From: Micromonospora chalcea
GTDB taxonomy: Bacteria > Actinomycetota > Actinomycetes > Mycobacteriales > Micromonosporaceae
NCBI RefSeq assembly: GCF_002926165.1
Contig: NZ_MAGP01000046.1
Coordinates: 1 to 64,000, forward strand
Direction of reading: 5' to 3'
DNA: 64,000 nt
Both the position numbers and the translations under genes were made by a program. Shown here piece by piece: positions 48,537-57,009 of the stretch. The notes beneath the pieces were generated by a model, which was given only the letters and a program-made list of their open reading frames with translations, ran no database searches and had not been told where the DNA came from. Within the stretch, counting starts at the first letter, position 1, and each line of letters begins with the position of its first letter.

Positions 48537-49946
48537 GTGTTCGCGCAGACGGTCCAGGCCCACGTTCCCGTCGCGTTCGCCGGGCCGGGCGCCGGCGTCG
48601 CGCCCCTGACCTGGGGACAGAAGGCGATCATGCAGGACATGCGGGAGACCGGCTGGACGCACAACGTCAGCGGCGCCCACCCGGTGCCGCCGGGCGTCAC
48701 TGTCGAGCAGGTGGCGGCCGAGTTCGCCGCGCTGATGGCCCGCCACCCGGCGTTGCGGATGCGGCTGGGCGACGGCGACGGGGGCGGCCCGTGCCAGGTC
48801 GTGTCCGCCGGCGGCGAGACGGTCCTGGACGTGGTGGACGTACCCGACGACGCCGACCCGGCCGACGTCGCCACGTTCGCCTACGACCTGGGCCACGCCC
48901 GCCTGCTGAGCCACTACGACCTCTACCGCGACTGGTCGGTGAAGATGGCGGTGATCCGGCACCGGGGCGTCCTGGTGCACCGGGTGCTCACGATCGACCA
49001 CCTCGTGGTCGACGGCACCGCCACGTCGCTGCTCCTGGCCGACCTGGGCCTGGCCGGGCGCCCCGTCCGCCGGGTCGCCGACCCGCGTACCGTGCAGATC
49101 CTCGACCTGGGCCGGCGGGAGGAGACGCCGCCGCTGCGCCGGGTCAGCGACCGGGCCGTCCGGCACTGGGCGGAGCACCTGCGGGACATCCCGCCGCTGA
49201 CGTTCGGCGAGCCGGCCGCCGGTGGGCGCCAGGGGCACCGGTACTGGCACGGCCGGTTCAGCTCACCGGCGGCGTACCTGGCGGTGCGGGCCATCGCGGC
49301 GCGGACCCGCACCGACACCTCGCGCGTGCTGCTGGCGGTCATCGCGGTCGCGATCGGCCGGGCCACCGGCGTCAGCCCGCTCACCGCCAAGCTCATCGTC
49401 GGCAACCGGTTCCGGCCGGGCTTCGCCGAGGCCATCGCCCCGCTGAGCCAAAACGGCGTGCTGCGCGTCGACACCGCCGACACCACAGTGGACGAGGTGG
49501 TGGCGCGTGCCCGCCGGGCCGCGGTCTCGGCCGGGAAGTACGCCTACTACGACCCGGCCCAGCTCGCGGAGGTCTCGGACCGGCTGGACGCCGAACGCGG
49601 ATATCCGGCGCGGATCAGCTGCCGGATCAACGACCGGCGGGTGGCCACGCGGCAGACGGCCGACGGCGGCCTGGGCGACGCCCCGGTGACCGCCGAGCGG
49701 ATCCGCCGCCGCGCCGACGAGACGTTCCTGGTCTGGGACGGCCCGCTGGACCACCTGCCCGAGCAGATGTTCATCACCGTCGAGGACCAACCGGAGACGG
49801 TCTACCTCCAGGTCATCTTCGACTTCGGCTGCTTCACCGAGGAGCAGGCGGAACGGCTGCTGCGCGGCGTGGAGGAGGTGGCGGTGGAGGCGGCCCTGGA
49901 CCCCGCCGCGCCGACCCGGGTGACAGCGGGATCGGCGGGCGACTGA
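48537..49946 (+). CDS. Stand-alone condensation-domain-like acyltransferase
   Basis: A 469-residue protein of the NRPS condensation/CoA-dependent acyltransferase fold. PLTWGQKAIMQDM at 23-35 is the first core motif. The HHxxxDG motif reads D154-H155-L-V-V-D159-G160: the catalytic second His and the structural Asp are present, the first His is Asp. VGNRFRPGF and NDRRVATRQ occur in the later half. Alone, not fused to an NRPS, such proteins join an acyl- or aminoacyl-carrier protein to an alcohol or amine. The nearby ACPs, transferase and ketosynthase supply the partner. Start is GTG 48537. Confidence 0.8.
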   Translation: MFAQTVQAHVPVAFAGPGAGVAPLTWGQKAIMQDMRETGWTHNVSGAHPVPPGVTVEQVAAEFAALMARHPALRMRLGDGDGGGPCQVVSAGGETVLDVVDVPDDADPADVATFAYDLGHARLLSHYDLYRDWSVKMAVIRHRGVLVHRVLTIDHLVVDGTATSLLLADLGLAGRPVRRVADPRTVQILDLGRREETPPLRRVSDRAVRHWAEHLRDIPPLTFGEPAAGGRQGHRYWHGRFSSPAAYLAVRAIAARTRTDTSRVLLAVIAVAIGRATGVSPLTAKLIVGNRFRPGFAEAIAPLSQNGVLRVDTADTTVDEVVARARRAAVSAGKYAYYDPAQLAEVSDRLDAERGYPARISCRINDRRVATRQTADGGLGDAPVTAERIRRRADETFLVWDGPLDHLPEQMFITVEDQPETVYLQVIFDFGCFTEEQAERLLRGVEEVAVEAALDPAAPTRVTAGSAGD

Positions 49947-49950
49947 CCGG

Positions 49951-51153
49951 TCACCGGTCCCAGGTCACCGGCAGCGTCTCCAGGCTGCGCACCACCAGCC
50001 CCGGCCGGAACCGCAGCTGCGACTCGTCGACCGCGAGCCGCAGCCCTGGCAGCCGCCGCAGCAGGACCACGAGCGCCTCCTGCAGCTCCATCCGAGCCAG
50101 CGCCGCGCCGAGGCAGTGGTGCGGGCCGGCGCCGAAGGCCAGGTGCGGGTTGTGCGCGCGGGTCAGGTCGAGGGTGTCCGCGCCCGGGAACACGGTGGCG
50201 TCGCGGTTCGCCGACGCGATCGCCGGCAGCACCGCGGCGCCGGCCGGCAGGCGTACGCCGCCCAGCTCCACCTCCTCGGTCGTCACGCGGGGGAGCAGCA
50301 CCCCGTTGTCGCCGAGCTGGATGAAGCGGGACAGCTCCTCGACCGCCCGGGCCACCGCGGCCGGGTCGTCGCCGCGCAGCGCGGCCAGTTGCTCGGGGTG
50401 GCGGGCCAGCACGAGCAGGAACAGGTTGAGCTGGTTGGTGGTGGTCTCGTGCCCGCCGACGAAGATGCCGGCGGTGACCGAGACCAGTTCCCGTTCGGTC
50501 AGGTCGTCGTGCTCGTCCCAGACCGCGATGAGCGCGCTCATCAGGTCGTCGCCGGGCTCGCGCCGGCGCTGCTCGATCAGCTCGCGGAACGCCTCCAGCG
50601 CGGCCCTGGGCGCCTCCGGGTCGGCGTCCCAGTCGCCGACGAGCGCGTCCGACCACTGGCGTACCCGCTCCCGGTCCCGCTCGGGAATGCCGAACAGCGT
50701 GCTGATCACGGAGATCGGCAGCGGACCGGAGACGTGGGTGATCAGGTCGGCGGGCGGACCCGCGGCCACCAGGTCGTCGATCATGACGTCGACGAGCGCC
50801 GCCACCCTCGGACGCAGCTCCTCCACCCGGCGGACGGTGAACGCGTGCGACACGGCCCGGCGCATCGTGGTGTGCCGGGGCGGGTCCATGCCGATCAGCG
50901 AGTCCTCGGCGAGCGAGCCCAGCTCCCGGGTCGGGCGGTTCGGGCCGGCCGCGGCGGCCCGGCTGAACCGCTGGTCGGTGAAGACGCGGCGCACGTCGGC
51001 GTGCCGGGTGGCCAGGTACGCGCACGCCCCGTCGGGCAGCTCGACCCGGGCCACCGGGCACGTCTCGCGCATCCGGGTGTAGTCCGGCGACGGGTGGTAG
51101 ATCGTCGGAGCCGGCGCGAGCGGGTACGGGATGGCCGGCGGGTCCTGCGTCAT
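49951..51153 (-). CDS. Cytochrome P450 (B)
   Basis: A 400-residue P450 with canonical motifs: I-helix GGHETT (233-238), ExxR as EELSR near 272-276 and heme Cys347 in FGAGPHHCLGAALARME. The sequence fits CYP105/CYP107-like bacterial tailoring hydroxylases. It is encoded 10 nt after the glycosyltransferase gene in the same direction and ends in a gap of 4 nt against the convergent condensation gene. It probably hydroxylates the natural product before glycosylation (inference). Confidence 0.95.
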   Translation of the reverse strand: MTQDPPAIPYPLAPAPTIYHPSPDYTRMRETCPVARVELPDGACAYLATRHADVRRVFTDQRFSRAAAAGPNRPTRELGSLAEDSLIGMDPPRHTTMRRAVSHAFTVRRVEELRPRVAALVDVMIDDLVAAGPPADLITHVSGPLPISVISTLFGIPERDRERVRQWSDALVGDWDADPEAPRAALEAFRELIEQRRREPGDDLMSALIAVWDEHDDLTERELVSVTAGIFVGGHETTTNQLNLFLLVLARHPEQLAALRGDDPAAVARAVEELSRFIQLGDNGVLLPRVTTEEVELGGVRLPAGAAVLPAIASANRDATVFPGADTLDLTRAHNPHLAFGAGPHHCLGAALARMELQEALVVLLRRLPGLRLAVDESQLRFRPGLVVRSLETLPVTWDR

Positions 51154-51163
51154 CTGCGACTCC

Positions 51164-52351
51164 TCAGATCGGGCCGCCCCGGGCCAGGGCGGCGAGCGTC
51201 GGCACCAGGTCGGCGGGGGCGGGCATGGCGTGGACCCGGTCGCGCATCAGCGCCGCCGCGCGCCGCCACGGGCCGTCGGCGATCAGCTCGCGGACGAGGT
51301 CCCGCACCGCGGCGGCGGTGGCCTGCTCGCGGGTCAGCCAGGCGCCCGCGCCGGTGGCCGCCAGCCGTTCGCCGTTGAAGTGCTGGTCGCTGACCTGCGG
51401 CAGCACGAGCTGCGGCACGCCGTACGCGAGCGCGGTCATGGTGGTGCCGGCCCCGCCCTGCTGCACCAGCGCGGCGCAGGTCTGCAGCACCAGCCGCATC
51501 GCCAGCGGCCCGTCGGCCAGGCGGACCCCGGCCGGCACCGGCCCCAGCGCCTCGCGCTGGCGCGGCTCGACCACGACGACGACCTCCACGTCCGGCCCGG
51601 CCACCGCGTGGATCACCCCGGCCAGGTCGAGCCGGTCGTCCAGGCCCGCGCCGGCCATCATGGTGCCCGCCGTGACGCACACCCGGGGCCGGTCCGCCGG
51701 GCGGCGCAGCCAGGGCGGCAGCACGGCCGGGCCGTTGTACGGCACGAACCGCACCGGGCGGCCGGGACGCCGCGTCGGCACCTGCATCGGCGGCGGCACC
51801 GGGTCGAGCGTCAGCACTCCGTCCAACGCCACCTCGGCGGCGGCGAGCCCGAACCGGGCGGCGAGCGGCCCGACCACCGACTCCGGGTCCAGGCGCAGCG
51901 TGGTCGAGGAGTCCGGCCCCCACAGGTTCAGCACGCCGGGTACGCCGAGCGCGGCGGCGGCCACCGGCGCGGCCAGGTTGAACGGCTCCCAGAGGATCAG
52001 GTCCGGCCGCCAGGACCGGCCGAAGGAGACCAGCTCGTCGAGCACGGCGTCGGCGAAGCGGACCACCCCGCCGTCGGCGGTGATCGCCGGCTCCAGGGCG
52101 TCCGCCGTGGCGGGCCCGTCGAGCGGCGCCACCGCGCCGATCCGGCCGGCGAACGCGGCGGCGAAGTCGACGTCGGCGCCAAGCGGCACGGCGGCGAGCC
52201 CGGCCGAGCTGATCGCGCTGACCATCGAGGGGTGGCTGGCCACCCGCACCTCGTGGCCGGCGGCCTGGAGCGCCCAGCCGAGCGGGACCAGGCTGTAGAA
52301 ATGCGACCGCCAGCCCCACGTCGACATCAGAATTCGCAGAGCCGCAGTCAA
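51164..52351 (-). CDS. EryCIII/MGT-type glycosyltransferase (GT1)
   Basis: A 395-residue GT-B enzyme of the antibiotic-glycosyltransferase type. LMSTWGWRSHFYSLVPLGWALQAAGHEVRVAS is the N-terminal acceptor region (abridged: WGWRSHFYSLVPLGWAL); LVQQGGAGTTMTALAYGVPQLVLP (abridged: QQGGAGTTMTALAYGVPQ) is the nucleotide-sugar region, with the usual HxG changed to QGG. TTG 52351 is chosen so that the protein starts just before the conserved strand; no clear ribosome site is visible and ATG 52327 or TTG 52390 are possible. No deoxysugar genes are in the window, so the sugar donor may come from elsewhere. Confidence 0.9.
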   Translation of the reverse strand: MTAALRILMSTWGWRSHFYSLVPLGWALQAAGHEVRVASHPSMVSAISSAGLAAVPLGADVDFAAAFAGRIGAVAPLDGPATADALEPAITADGGVVRFADAVLDELVSFGRSWRPDLILWEPFNLAAPVAAAALGVPGVLNLWGPDSSTTLRLDPESVVGPLAARFGLAAAEVALDGVLTLDPVPPPMQVPTRRPGRPVRFVPYNGPAVLPPWLRRPADRPRVCVTAGTMMAGAGLDDRLDLAGVIHAVAGPDVEVVVVVEPRQREALGPVPAGVRLADGPLAMRLVLQTCAALVQQGGAGTTMTALAYGVPQLVLPQVSDQHFNGERLAATGAGAWLTREQATAAAVRDLVRELIADGPWRRAAALMRDRVHAMPAPADLVPTLAALARGGPI

Positions 52352-52388
52352 ATCCCACCAATCCGCGCGTGAAACGGCAGTCCTGGCC

Positions 52389-52469
52389 AACCGATGCTAG
52401 GTGATGGAAGCGGTACGCGGAAGGTCGCGGACGACCGCAATGAATATTGACGCCGGGCTAACCGATGCT
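52389..52469. promoter_or_regulatory. Direct repeat in the divergent GT1-P450 promoter region
   Basis: AACCGATGCT occurs at 52389-52398 and again at 52460-52469, 71 bp apart, in an AT-richer stretch between the glycosyltransferase and P450 genes. The core ACCGATGC also appears in the spacer of the cluster promoter elements. A TTGACG box (52447-52452) stands just before the second copy. The pair may bind one regulator that controls both directions. Confidence 0.4.
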
Positions 52470-52520
52470 GGAGTCTTAGCCGGTGCCCGAGGTGGACCGC
52501 GATCGGCAGGCGGTGGTGCG

Positions 52521-53687
52521 TTGAGCGTCAATTCCGGGTTGCGTTCCTATCCGTTCGAGCCATTCACCGGCGATCTTCCGGCCGAGCTGCTGGAGATGGT
52601 CGTGACCGAGCCGGTCAGCCGGGTGCGGCTGCCCGACGGGCGGGCCGCCTGGCTGGTGCTCGGCTACGAGCAGTGCTGCACCGTGCTGGCCGACCCCCGT
52701 TTCTCCCGGCTTCCGCTCGGCGCCACCGCGACGCCGGACGGCGGCGGTCCCCGCGAGTTGAACATGGACGGTCCGCCGCACGCGGCGGTGCGCCGGGTGG
52801 CCGCGCGCGCGTTCACCGCCCGCCGCATCGAGACGTTCCGTCCCCGGGTGCAGCGGCTGGTGGACGAGCTGGTCGAGGCGATGCTCGCCGGCCCGCGCCC
52901 GGCCGACGTGGTGGCCGGGCTGGTCGCGCCGCTGCCGGTGTTCGTGGTGTGCGACGTGCTCGGCGTGCCGGCCGCCGACCGTCCCCGCTTCTACGCCTGG
53001 ATCGAGGGGCTGAACTCGGTCACCGCGTACGGCTCGGCCGACGCCGCGACCGCGCAGGCCCAGCTACGGGACTACCTGGCCGGTCAGCTCGCGCGCAAGC
53101 GGGCCGAGCCCGGCGACGACCTGCTCTCGGCCTGGGTCCGCGGCACGCACGAGCTGGCCGACGCCGAGCTGGTCGAGCTGGCCATGGGGGTGCTGCTCGG
53201 CGGGCTGGAGATCAACTCGACGAGCGCCGGCCTGCTCGCGCTGTTCCGGCACCCGGAGCAGCTGGCCAAGCTGCGCGCGGCGCCGGAGAAGCTCTCCGCG
53301 GCCACCGACGAGATCCTGCGCTACACGTCGGTGAGCGCCATGTTCCGGGTGCAGGTGGTCCGGGAGGACCTGGTCCTCGGCGGCGTCGGCATGCGCGCCG
53401 GGGACTGCGTGATGGCGGTCCCGTGGGCCGGCAACCGCGACCCCCGGTTCTTCCCCGAGCCGAACGTCTTCGACATCGACCGCAGGCCCGACGCCCCGCA
53501 TTTGACCTTCGGCTTCGGGCCGCACTTCTGCCTCGGTACGGCGCTGGGCCGGATGCAGGTGGAGCTGTCGCTGGGCGCGCTGCTGACCCGGATGCCGGCG
53601 CTCGCGCCGGCGGTGCCGCCGGCCGAGATCCCGTGGCGGCACGACCGGATGAACGGCGGCATCGCCTCGTTCCCGGTGACCTGGTGA
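52521..53687 (+). CDS. Cytochrome P450 (C), I-helix Thr missing
   Basis: A 388-residue P450. Heme Cys337 in FGFGPHFCLGTALGRM and ExxR EILR (264-267) are normal. The I-helix reads GGLEINSTS (227-235): Glu230 is kept, but the oxygen-binding Thr is Ile231 and the next residue Asn232. Such P450s may need substrate assistance or do unusual coupling chemistry. The TTG at 52521 is chosen because SVNSGLRSYPFEPF is the typical beginning; upstream starts at 52401, 52404 or 52440 would add a non-conserved tail containing a TTA codon (52476) and the direct repeats. Confidence 0.9.
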   Translation: MSVNSGLRSYPFEPFTGDLPAELLEMVVTEPVSRVRLPDGRAAWLVLGYEQCCTVLADPRFSRLPLGATATPDGGGPRELNMDGPPHAAVRRVAARAFTARRIETFRPRVQRLVDELVEAMLAGPRPADVVAGLVAPLPVFVVCDVLGVPAADRPRFYAWIEGLNSVTAYGSADAATAQAQLRDYLAGQLARKRAEPGDDLLSAWVRGTHELADAELVELAMGVLLGGLEINSTSAGLLALFRHPEQLAKLRAAPEKLSAATDEILRYTSVSAMFRVQVVREDLVLGGVGMRAGDCVMAVPWAGNRDPRFFPEPNVFDIDRRPDAPHLTFGFGPHFCLGTALGRMQVELSLGALLTRMPALAPAVPPAEIPWRHDRMNGGIASFPVTW

Positions 53688-53694
53688 GCGGCGG

Positions 53695-54558
53695 TCAGTA
53701 GCTCTCCACCGCGTTGACCCGGTCCGGCCAGTAGCGCTCGCCGGGCGCGGGCGCGTAGTGCTCCCAGCGCGGCGGGTTCCCGGTCGGGTGGTCGCCGAGC
53801 ACGGTGATCCGCTGCCCGCGGCGCAGCCCCTCGTAGTCGTTCACCGCGTAGTGCTGGGTGACCCGGTTGTCCCAGACCGCGACGTCCCCGGTCCGCCAGC
53901 GGTAGCGGCAGGTGAACTGGGGACTCTCGGAGAAGGCGAACAGGTGCTCCAGCAGCGCGTCGCTCTCGTTGCGGGTCAGCTGCGGGATGTGCGAGGTGAA
54001 CAGCCGGTTGACGTACAGCGATCGACGCCCGGTCTCCGGGTGCACCCGGACCACCGGGTGTTCGGCCCGGCTGGTGAACTCGGTGCCGATCCGGATGACG
54101 TGGATGGCGGTCAGCCCGTCGAGCAGGTCACGCATCGGCGCGGAGAGCGCCTCGTAGACCCGGCACTGGTTGGTCCACATGGTGTCGCCGCCGACCTCGG
54201 GCAGCTGGACCAGGTGCAGGATCGAGGCGATCGGCGGGCTCTGGTGGAACGTCATGTCGGTGTGCCAGACGTCGACCTTGCCGCCGTCGGCGGAGTCGAT
54301 GACGACGATCTCCGGGTGCCCGTCCAGCCGTGGCAGATAGGGGTGCAGCTCGACCTCGCCGAAGCGGCGGCCGAACGCCACGTGCGCGGCCGGCGTCAGC
54401 CCGGTCTGGCCGGCGAGGAAGACCACCTGGTGCTTGAGCAGCAGGTCGTGGATCAGCGCGAAGCCCTCGTCGGTGAGCGTGTTGAGGTCGATGCCGTGAA
54501 CCTCGGCGCCCAGCGCGCCGGAGACGAGCCGGACCTCGGCCGCGATGGATGTGGTCAT
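53695..54558 (-). CDS. TauD/TfdA-type Fe(II)/2-oxoglutarate dioxygenase
   Basis: A 287-residue dioxygenase with the complete facial triad: H99 and D101 in [10 protein letters not shown]236 in TQHYAVNDY, and the 2-oxoglutarate Arg in RRGQR (about 246-250). In catabolism TauD cleaves taurine, but in clusters homologues hydroxylate, desaturate or halogenate. It lies between a P450 and a methyltransferase gene, so a tailoring role is likely (inference). GGAGGG precedes the ATG. Confidence 0.92.
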   Translation of the reverse strand: MTTSIAAEVRLVSGALGAEVHGIDLNTLTDEGFALIHDLLLKHQVVFLAGQTGLTPAAHVAFGRRFGEVELHPYLPRLDGHPEIVVIDSADGGKVDVWHTDMTFHQSPPIASILHLVQLPEVGGDTMWTNQCRVYEALSAPMRDLLDGLTAIHVIRIGTEFTSRAEHPVVRVHPETGRRSLYVNRLFTSHIPQLTRNESDALLEHLFAFSESPQFTCRYRWRTGDVAVWDNRVTQHYAVNDYEGLRRGQRITVLGDHPTGNPPRWEHYAPAPGERYWPDRVNAVESY

Positions 54559-54719
54559 CGATGATCCCTCCGGTCTGCGCGCCACGGCTGGTCCGCGAAT
54601 TGTTCCACGCCCGTGAATGTCCTCACCAGCCGTCGTCGTTGACTCACCCGGCGTACGCCTGGAACCATTCGGTGCCGGCGGGGGCGGCGAGGCCGGCCCG
54701 CGACGTGGAGGAGGCGCGG

Positions 54720-55745
54720 GTGGCGATCGATGCCCCGATCGAGGGTGACGCGGCGGAGCGGCTCGACCGGCTCACCGACCTGGCCACCCCGTTCGCGGTC
54801 CGTACGGCGGTGACCCTGCGCGTGCCGGACCTGATCGCCGACGGTGTCACCGGCCTGGCCGAGCTGGCCGGCGCCGCCGGGGCCGACGCCGCCGCGCTGG
54901 GCCGCCTGCTGCGCTACCTCGCGCACCGGGGCGTGTTCGTCGAGGTGTCGCCGGACGTCTTCGGCCTGACCGACGTCGGCGAGCTGCTCTGCGACCGCGA
55001 GGGCGGTGGCCTCGGCGCCTATCTGGACCTCGGCGGCCTCGGCGCGCGGATGGACCTGGCCTGGGCCGGTCTGCCGCACGCGATCCGCACCGGCGGGCCC
55101 GGCTACCGCGAGGTGCACGGGCGGGACTTCTGGGCCGACCTGGACGCGCACCCGGACCACCGGGCCTACTTCGACGCGCTGATGCTCAGCCAGCAGCGGT
55201 TCACCGCGCCGGAGGTCGCGGCGCTCTATCCCTGGCGCGAGGCGGGCCACGTGGTCGACGTGGCCGGGGGCGCGGGCGGGCTGCTGCGGGAGGTGCTGGG
55301 CGCCCATCCGCACCTGCGGGGCACGCTCGTCGACCGCCCCGAGCCGGTGTCGGCCGCCGCCGCGACGTTCGCCGAGTGCGGCCTCGCCGACCGGGTCGAG
55401 ACCGTGGTCGGGGACTTCTTCGCCCCGCTGCCGCCCGGCGCCGACGTGTACGTGGTCTCGCGCGCGCTCACCGACTGGAGCGACGCCCACGCCACGGCGA
55501 TCCTGCGGCGCTGCGCCGAGGCGGCCGGAGCGGCCGGCCGGGTGCTCGTCATCGAGGTGCTGCCGACGGTGCCGCACGTGCCGCACCTGTCCGCGTACGA
55601 CCTGCGGATGCTGGTCGGCGTCGGCGGCCGGGAACGCGGGTTGCCCGAGTTCGCCGCGCTGGCCGCCGCCGCGGGCCTGTCGCCCCGGCGCACGTACCAC
55701 GGCACCGACGGGCTCACGCTCATGGAGTTCGCCGCCGGCGCCTGA
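54720..55745 (+). CDS. O-methyltransferase-fold protein (dimerisation + SAM domain)
   Basis: A 341-residue protein of the plant/actinomycete small-molecule O-methyltransferase type: helical dimerisation domain (1-100), then SAM loop [10 protein letters not shown] at 178-187 and [10 protein letters not shown]. The catalytic His of the LHDW motif is Thr here (RALTDWSD). In this family loss of the base occurs in proteins with other chemistry, such as the RdmB hydroxylase. So methylation is not assured. GTG 54720 has GGAGGAGG upstream. A TTGACT at 54639 may be its -35 box. Confidence 0.85.
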   Translation: MAIDAPIEGDAAERLDRLTDLATPFAVRTAVTLRVPDLIADGVTGLAELAGAAGADAAALGRLLRYLAHRGVFVEVSPDVFGLTDVGELLCDREGGGLGAYLDLGGLGARMDLAWAGLPHAIRTGGPGYREVHGRDFWADLDAHPDHRAYFDALMLSQQRFTAPEVAALYPWREAGHVVDVAGGAGGLLREVLGAHPHLRGTLVDRPEPVSAAAATFAECGLADRVETVVGDFFAPLPPGADVYVVSRALTDWSDAHATAILRRCAEAAGAAGRVLVIEVLPTVPHVPHLSAYDLRMLVGVGGRERGLPEFAALAAAAGLSPRRTYHGTDGLTLMEFAAGA

Positions 55746-55915
55746 GGGCGCGTCGCACCTGTCCGGTGCCGTCCCGTGCGCCCGATCATTGACGTATATG
55801 CATCGACATGGCAGCCCTGGGTGGAAGGGCGGTTTTCTCTGGGCATCGGTCAATGTGCTGAGAAATGCGGTCACGACATTTGCCGCCACCCATATCCGCT
55901 CGCATTTATCAATGG

Positions 55916-55944
55916 TTGTTCGCGGGGAGGGCGGCCGGTAACGT
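55916..55944 (+). promoter_or_regulatory. Candidate promoter of the prenyl/cyclase operon
   Basis: TTGTTC, 17-nt spacer, TAACGT, with the expected transcript start near 55951, 39 nt before the polyprenyl synthase ATG. The 244-nt gap 55746-55989 is clearly AT-richer than its surroundings and holds no gene that I can support; a TTGACG-TATAT stretch near 55792 is a second candidate. Confidence 0.45.
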
Positions 55945-55989
55945 CTCGCGTGGCGACTAGCCGATCCCTCGCGAAAGGGTCGACGCGTC

Positions 55990-57009
55990 ATGACGGTTGC
56001 TGGCTCCACGCGATATCCGCCCTTCATCGACGACCTCGCCCGCAGCGAATCGGGACGGCTGCTGCGCGCCGAACTCGGACGGCGGTGGCCCGAGACACCC
56101 GACCAGCTCGACGCGATAGTGCGCTACGCGCTGCTGCCGGCGGGCAAGATGCTGCGCCCGATGATGACGCTGCACGCGGCCGAGGCGGTCGGCGGATCTC
56201 CCCGCGACGCGCTCGCCGCCGCGCTCGCCACCGAGTACCTGCACGTCGCGACGCTCGTGCACGACGACATCATCGACGCCGACACGCTGCGCCGCGGCCG
56301 CCCCGCGGTCCCGGTGGCGTACGGCATCCCCGGCGCCATCGTGGCCGGCGACCACCTGATCTTCCACGCCTTCCGGGCCGTCGTGGAGGGCGGTCCGGAC
56401 ACCCCCGCCGGCCCGGTCGTCGCCGCGGTGGCCGCGCTGGCCGAGGCGGGACAGGACCTGTGCCGGGGGCAGGCGCTGGAGGCGCGGCTCGTCGGCGACC
56501 TGGACGCGGGCGCCCGCTGGTATCCGGAGATGATCCGGCTCAAGACCGGCGCGCTGTTCCGCGCCGTGTGCGAGATCGGCGCGCTGCTCGGCGGCGCGGA
56601 CCAGCCGGTTGCCGCCGCGCTGGCCCGGTACGGCGAGCACCTCGGGATGGCCTTCCAGATCCGCGACGACCTGCTGTCCTATCTGGCCACCCCGGAACAG
56701 ACCGGCAAACCGGCGTCCAGCGACCTCAACAACGGCCGCCCCACCCTGCCGCTGCTGCTGGCGTACGACGCGGTCACCGACGCGACCCGGGTGGAGCTGC
56801 TGGCGGTGCTGCACCGGCGCGGCGCCGGTCCCGGCGACGTCGAGTGGGTCGCCGCGCTGCTGCGCGACGTCGGCGCGGTCGACGGCGCCCGCCAGCGGAT
56901 GGTGGGGCACGCCGAGCGGGCCCGCGCCGAGCTGGCCGTGCTCACCCCGTCCGCGGGCGCGGACGTGCTCACCGGCATCGCGGCCTGGATGACGAGCGGG
57001 ACGGCGTGA
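55990..57009 (+). CDS. Polyprenyl (probably geranylgeranyl-class) diphosphate synthase
   Basis: A 339-residue trans-prenyltransferase. The first Asp-rich motif is VHDDIIDAD (D92, D93, D96) and the second FQIRDDLLSY near 212-221, where the last Asp of DDxxD is Ser. KMLRPMM (53-59) and RRGRPAVP complete the allylic and isopentenyl diphosphate sites. Ala and Thr, not bulky residues, precede the first motif, which allows long chains; C20 is likely but not provable. It is the first gene of the operon and its stop overlaps the UbiA start (GTGA). Confidence 0.92.
   Translation: MTVAGSTRYPPFIDDLARSESGRLLRAELGRRWPETPDQLDAIVRYALLPAGKMLRPMMTLHAAEAVGGSPRDALAAALATEYLHVATLVHDDIIDADTLRRGRPAVPVAYGIPGAIVAGDHLIFHAFRAVVEGGPDTPAGPVVAAVAALAEAGQDLCRGQALEARLVGDLDAGARWYPEMIRLKTGALFRAVCEIGALLGGADQPVAAALARYGEHLGMAFQIRDDLLSYLATPEQTGKPASSDLNNGRPTLPLLLAYDAVTDATRVELLAVLHRRGAGPGDVEWVAALLRDVGAVDGARQRMVGHAERARAELAVLTPSAGADVLTGIAAWMTSGTA

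Noticed and set aside
49945..49959. Palindrome GACCGGTCACCGGTC between convergent condensation and P450 B genes
   Set aside because: It overlaps a stop codon and is short for a terminator with arms of 7 bp and a 1-nt centre; chance in GC-rich DNA is likely.
48206..51082. Long plus-strand open frame of more than 900 codons
   Set aside because: It runs across the phosphopantetheinyl transferase, condensation protein and P450 B genes in the wrong frames and shows only low-complexity Arg/Pro/Gly sequence.
52401..52520. N-terminal extension of P450 C from 52401 or 52440
   Set aside because: The extra residues are not P450-like and the DNA carries promoter-like features; kept only as an alternative start.
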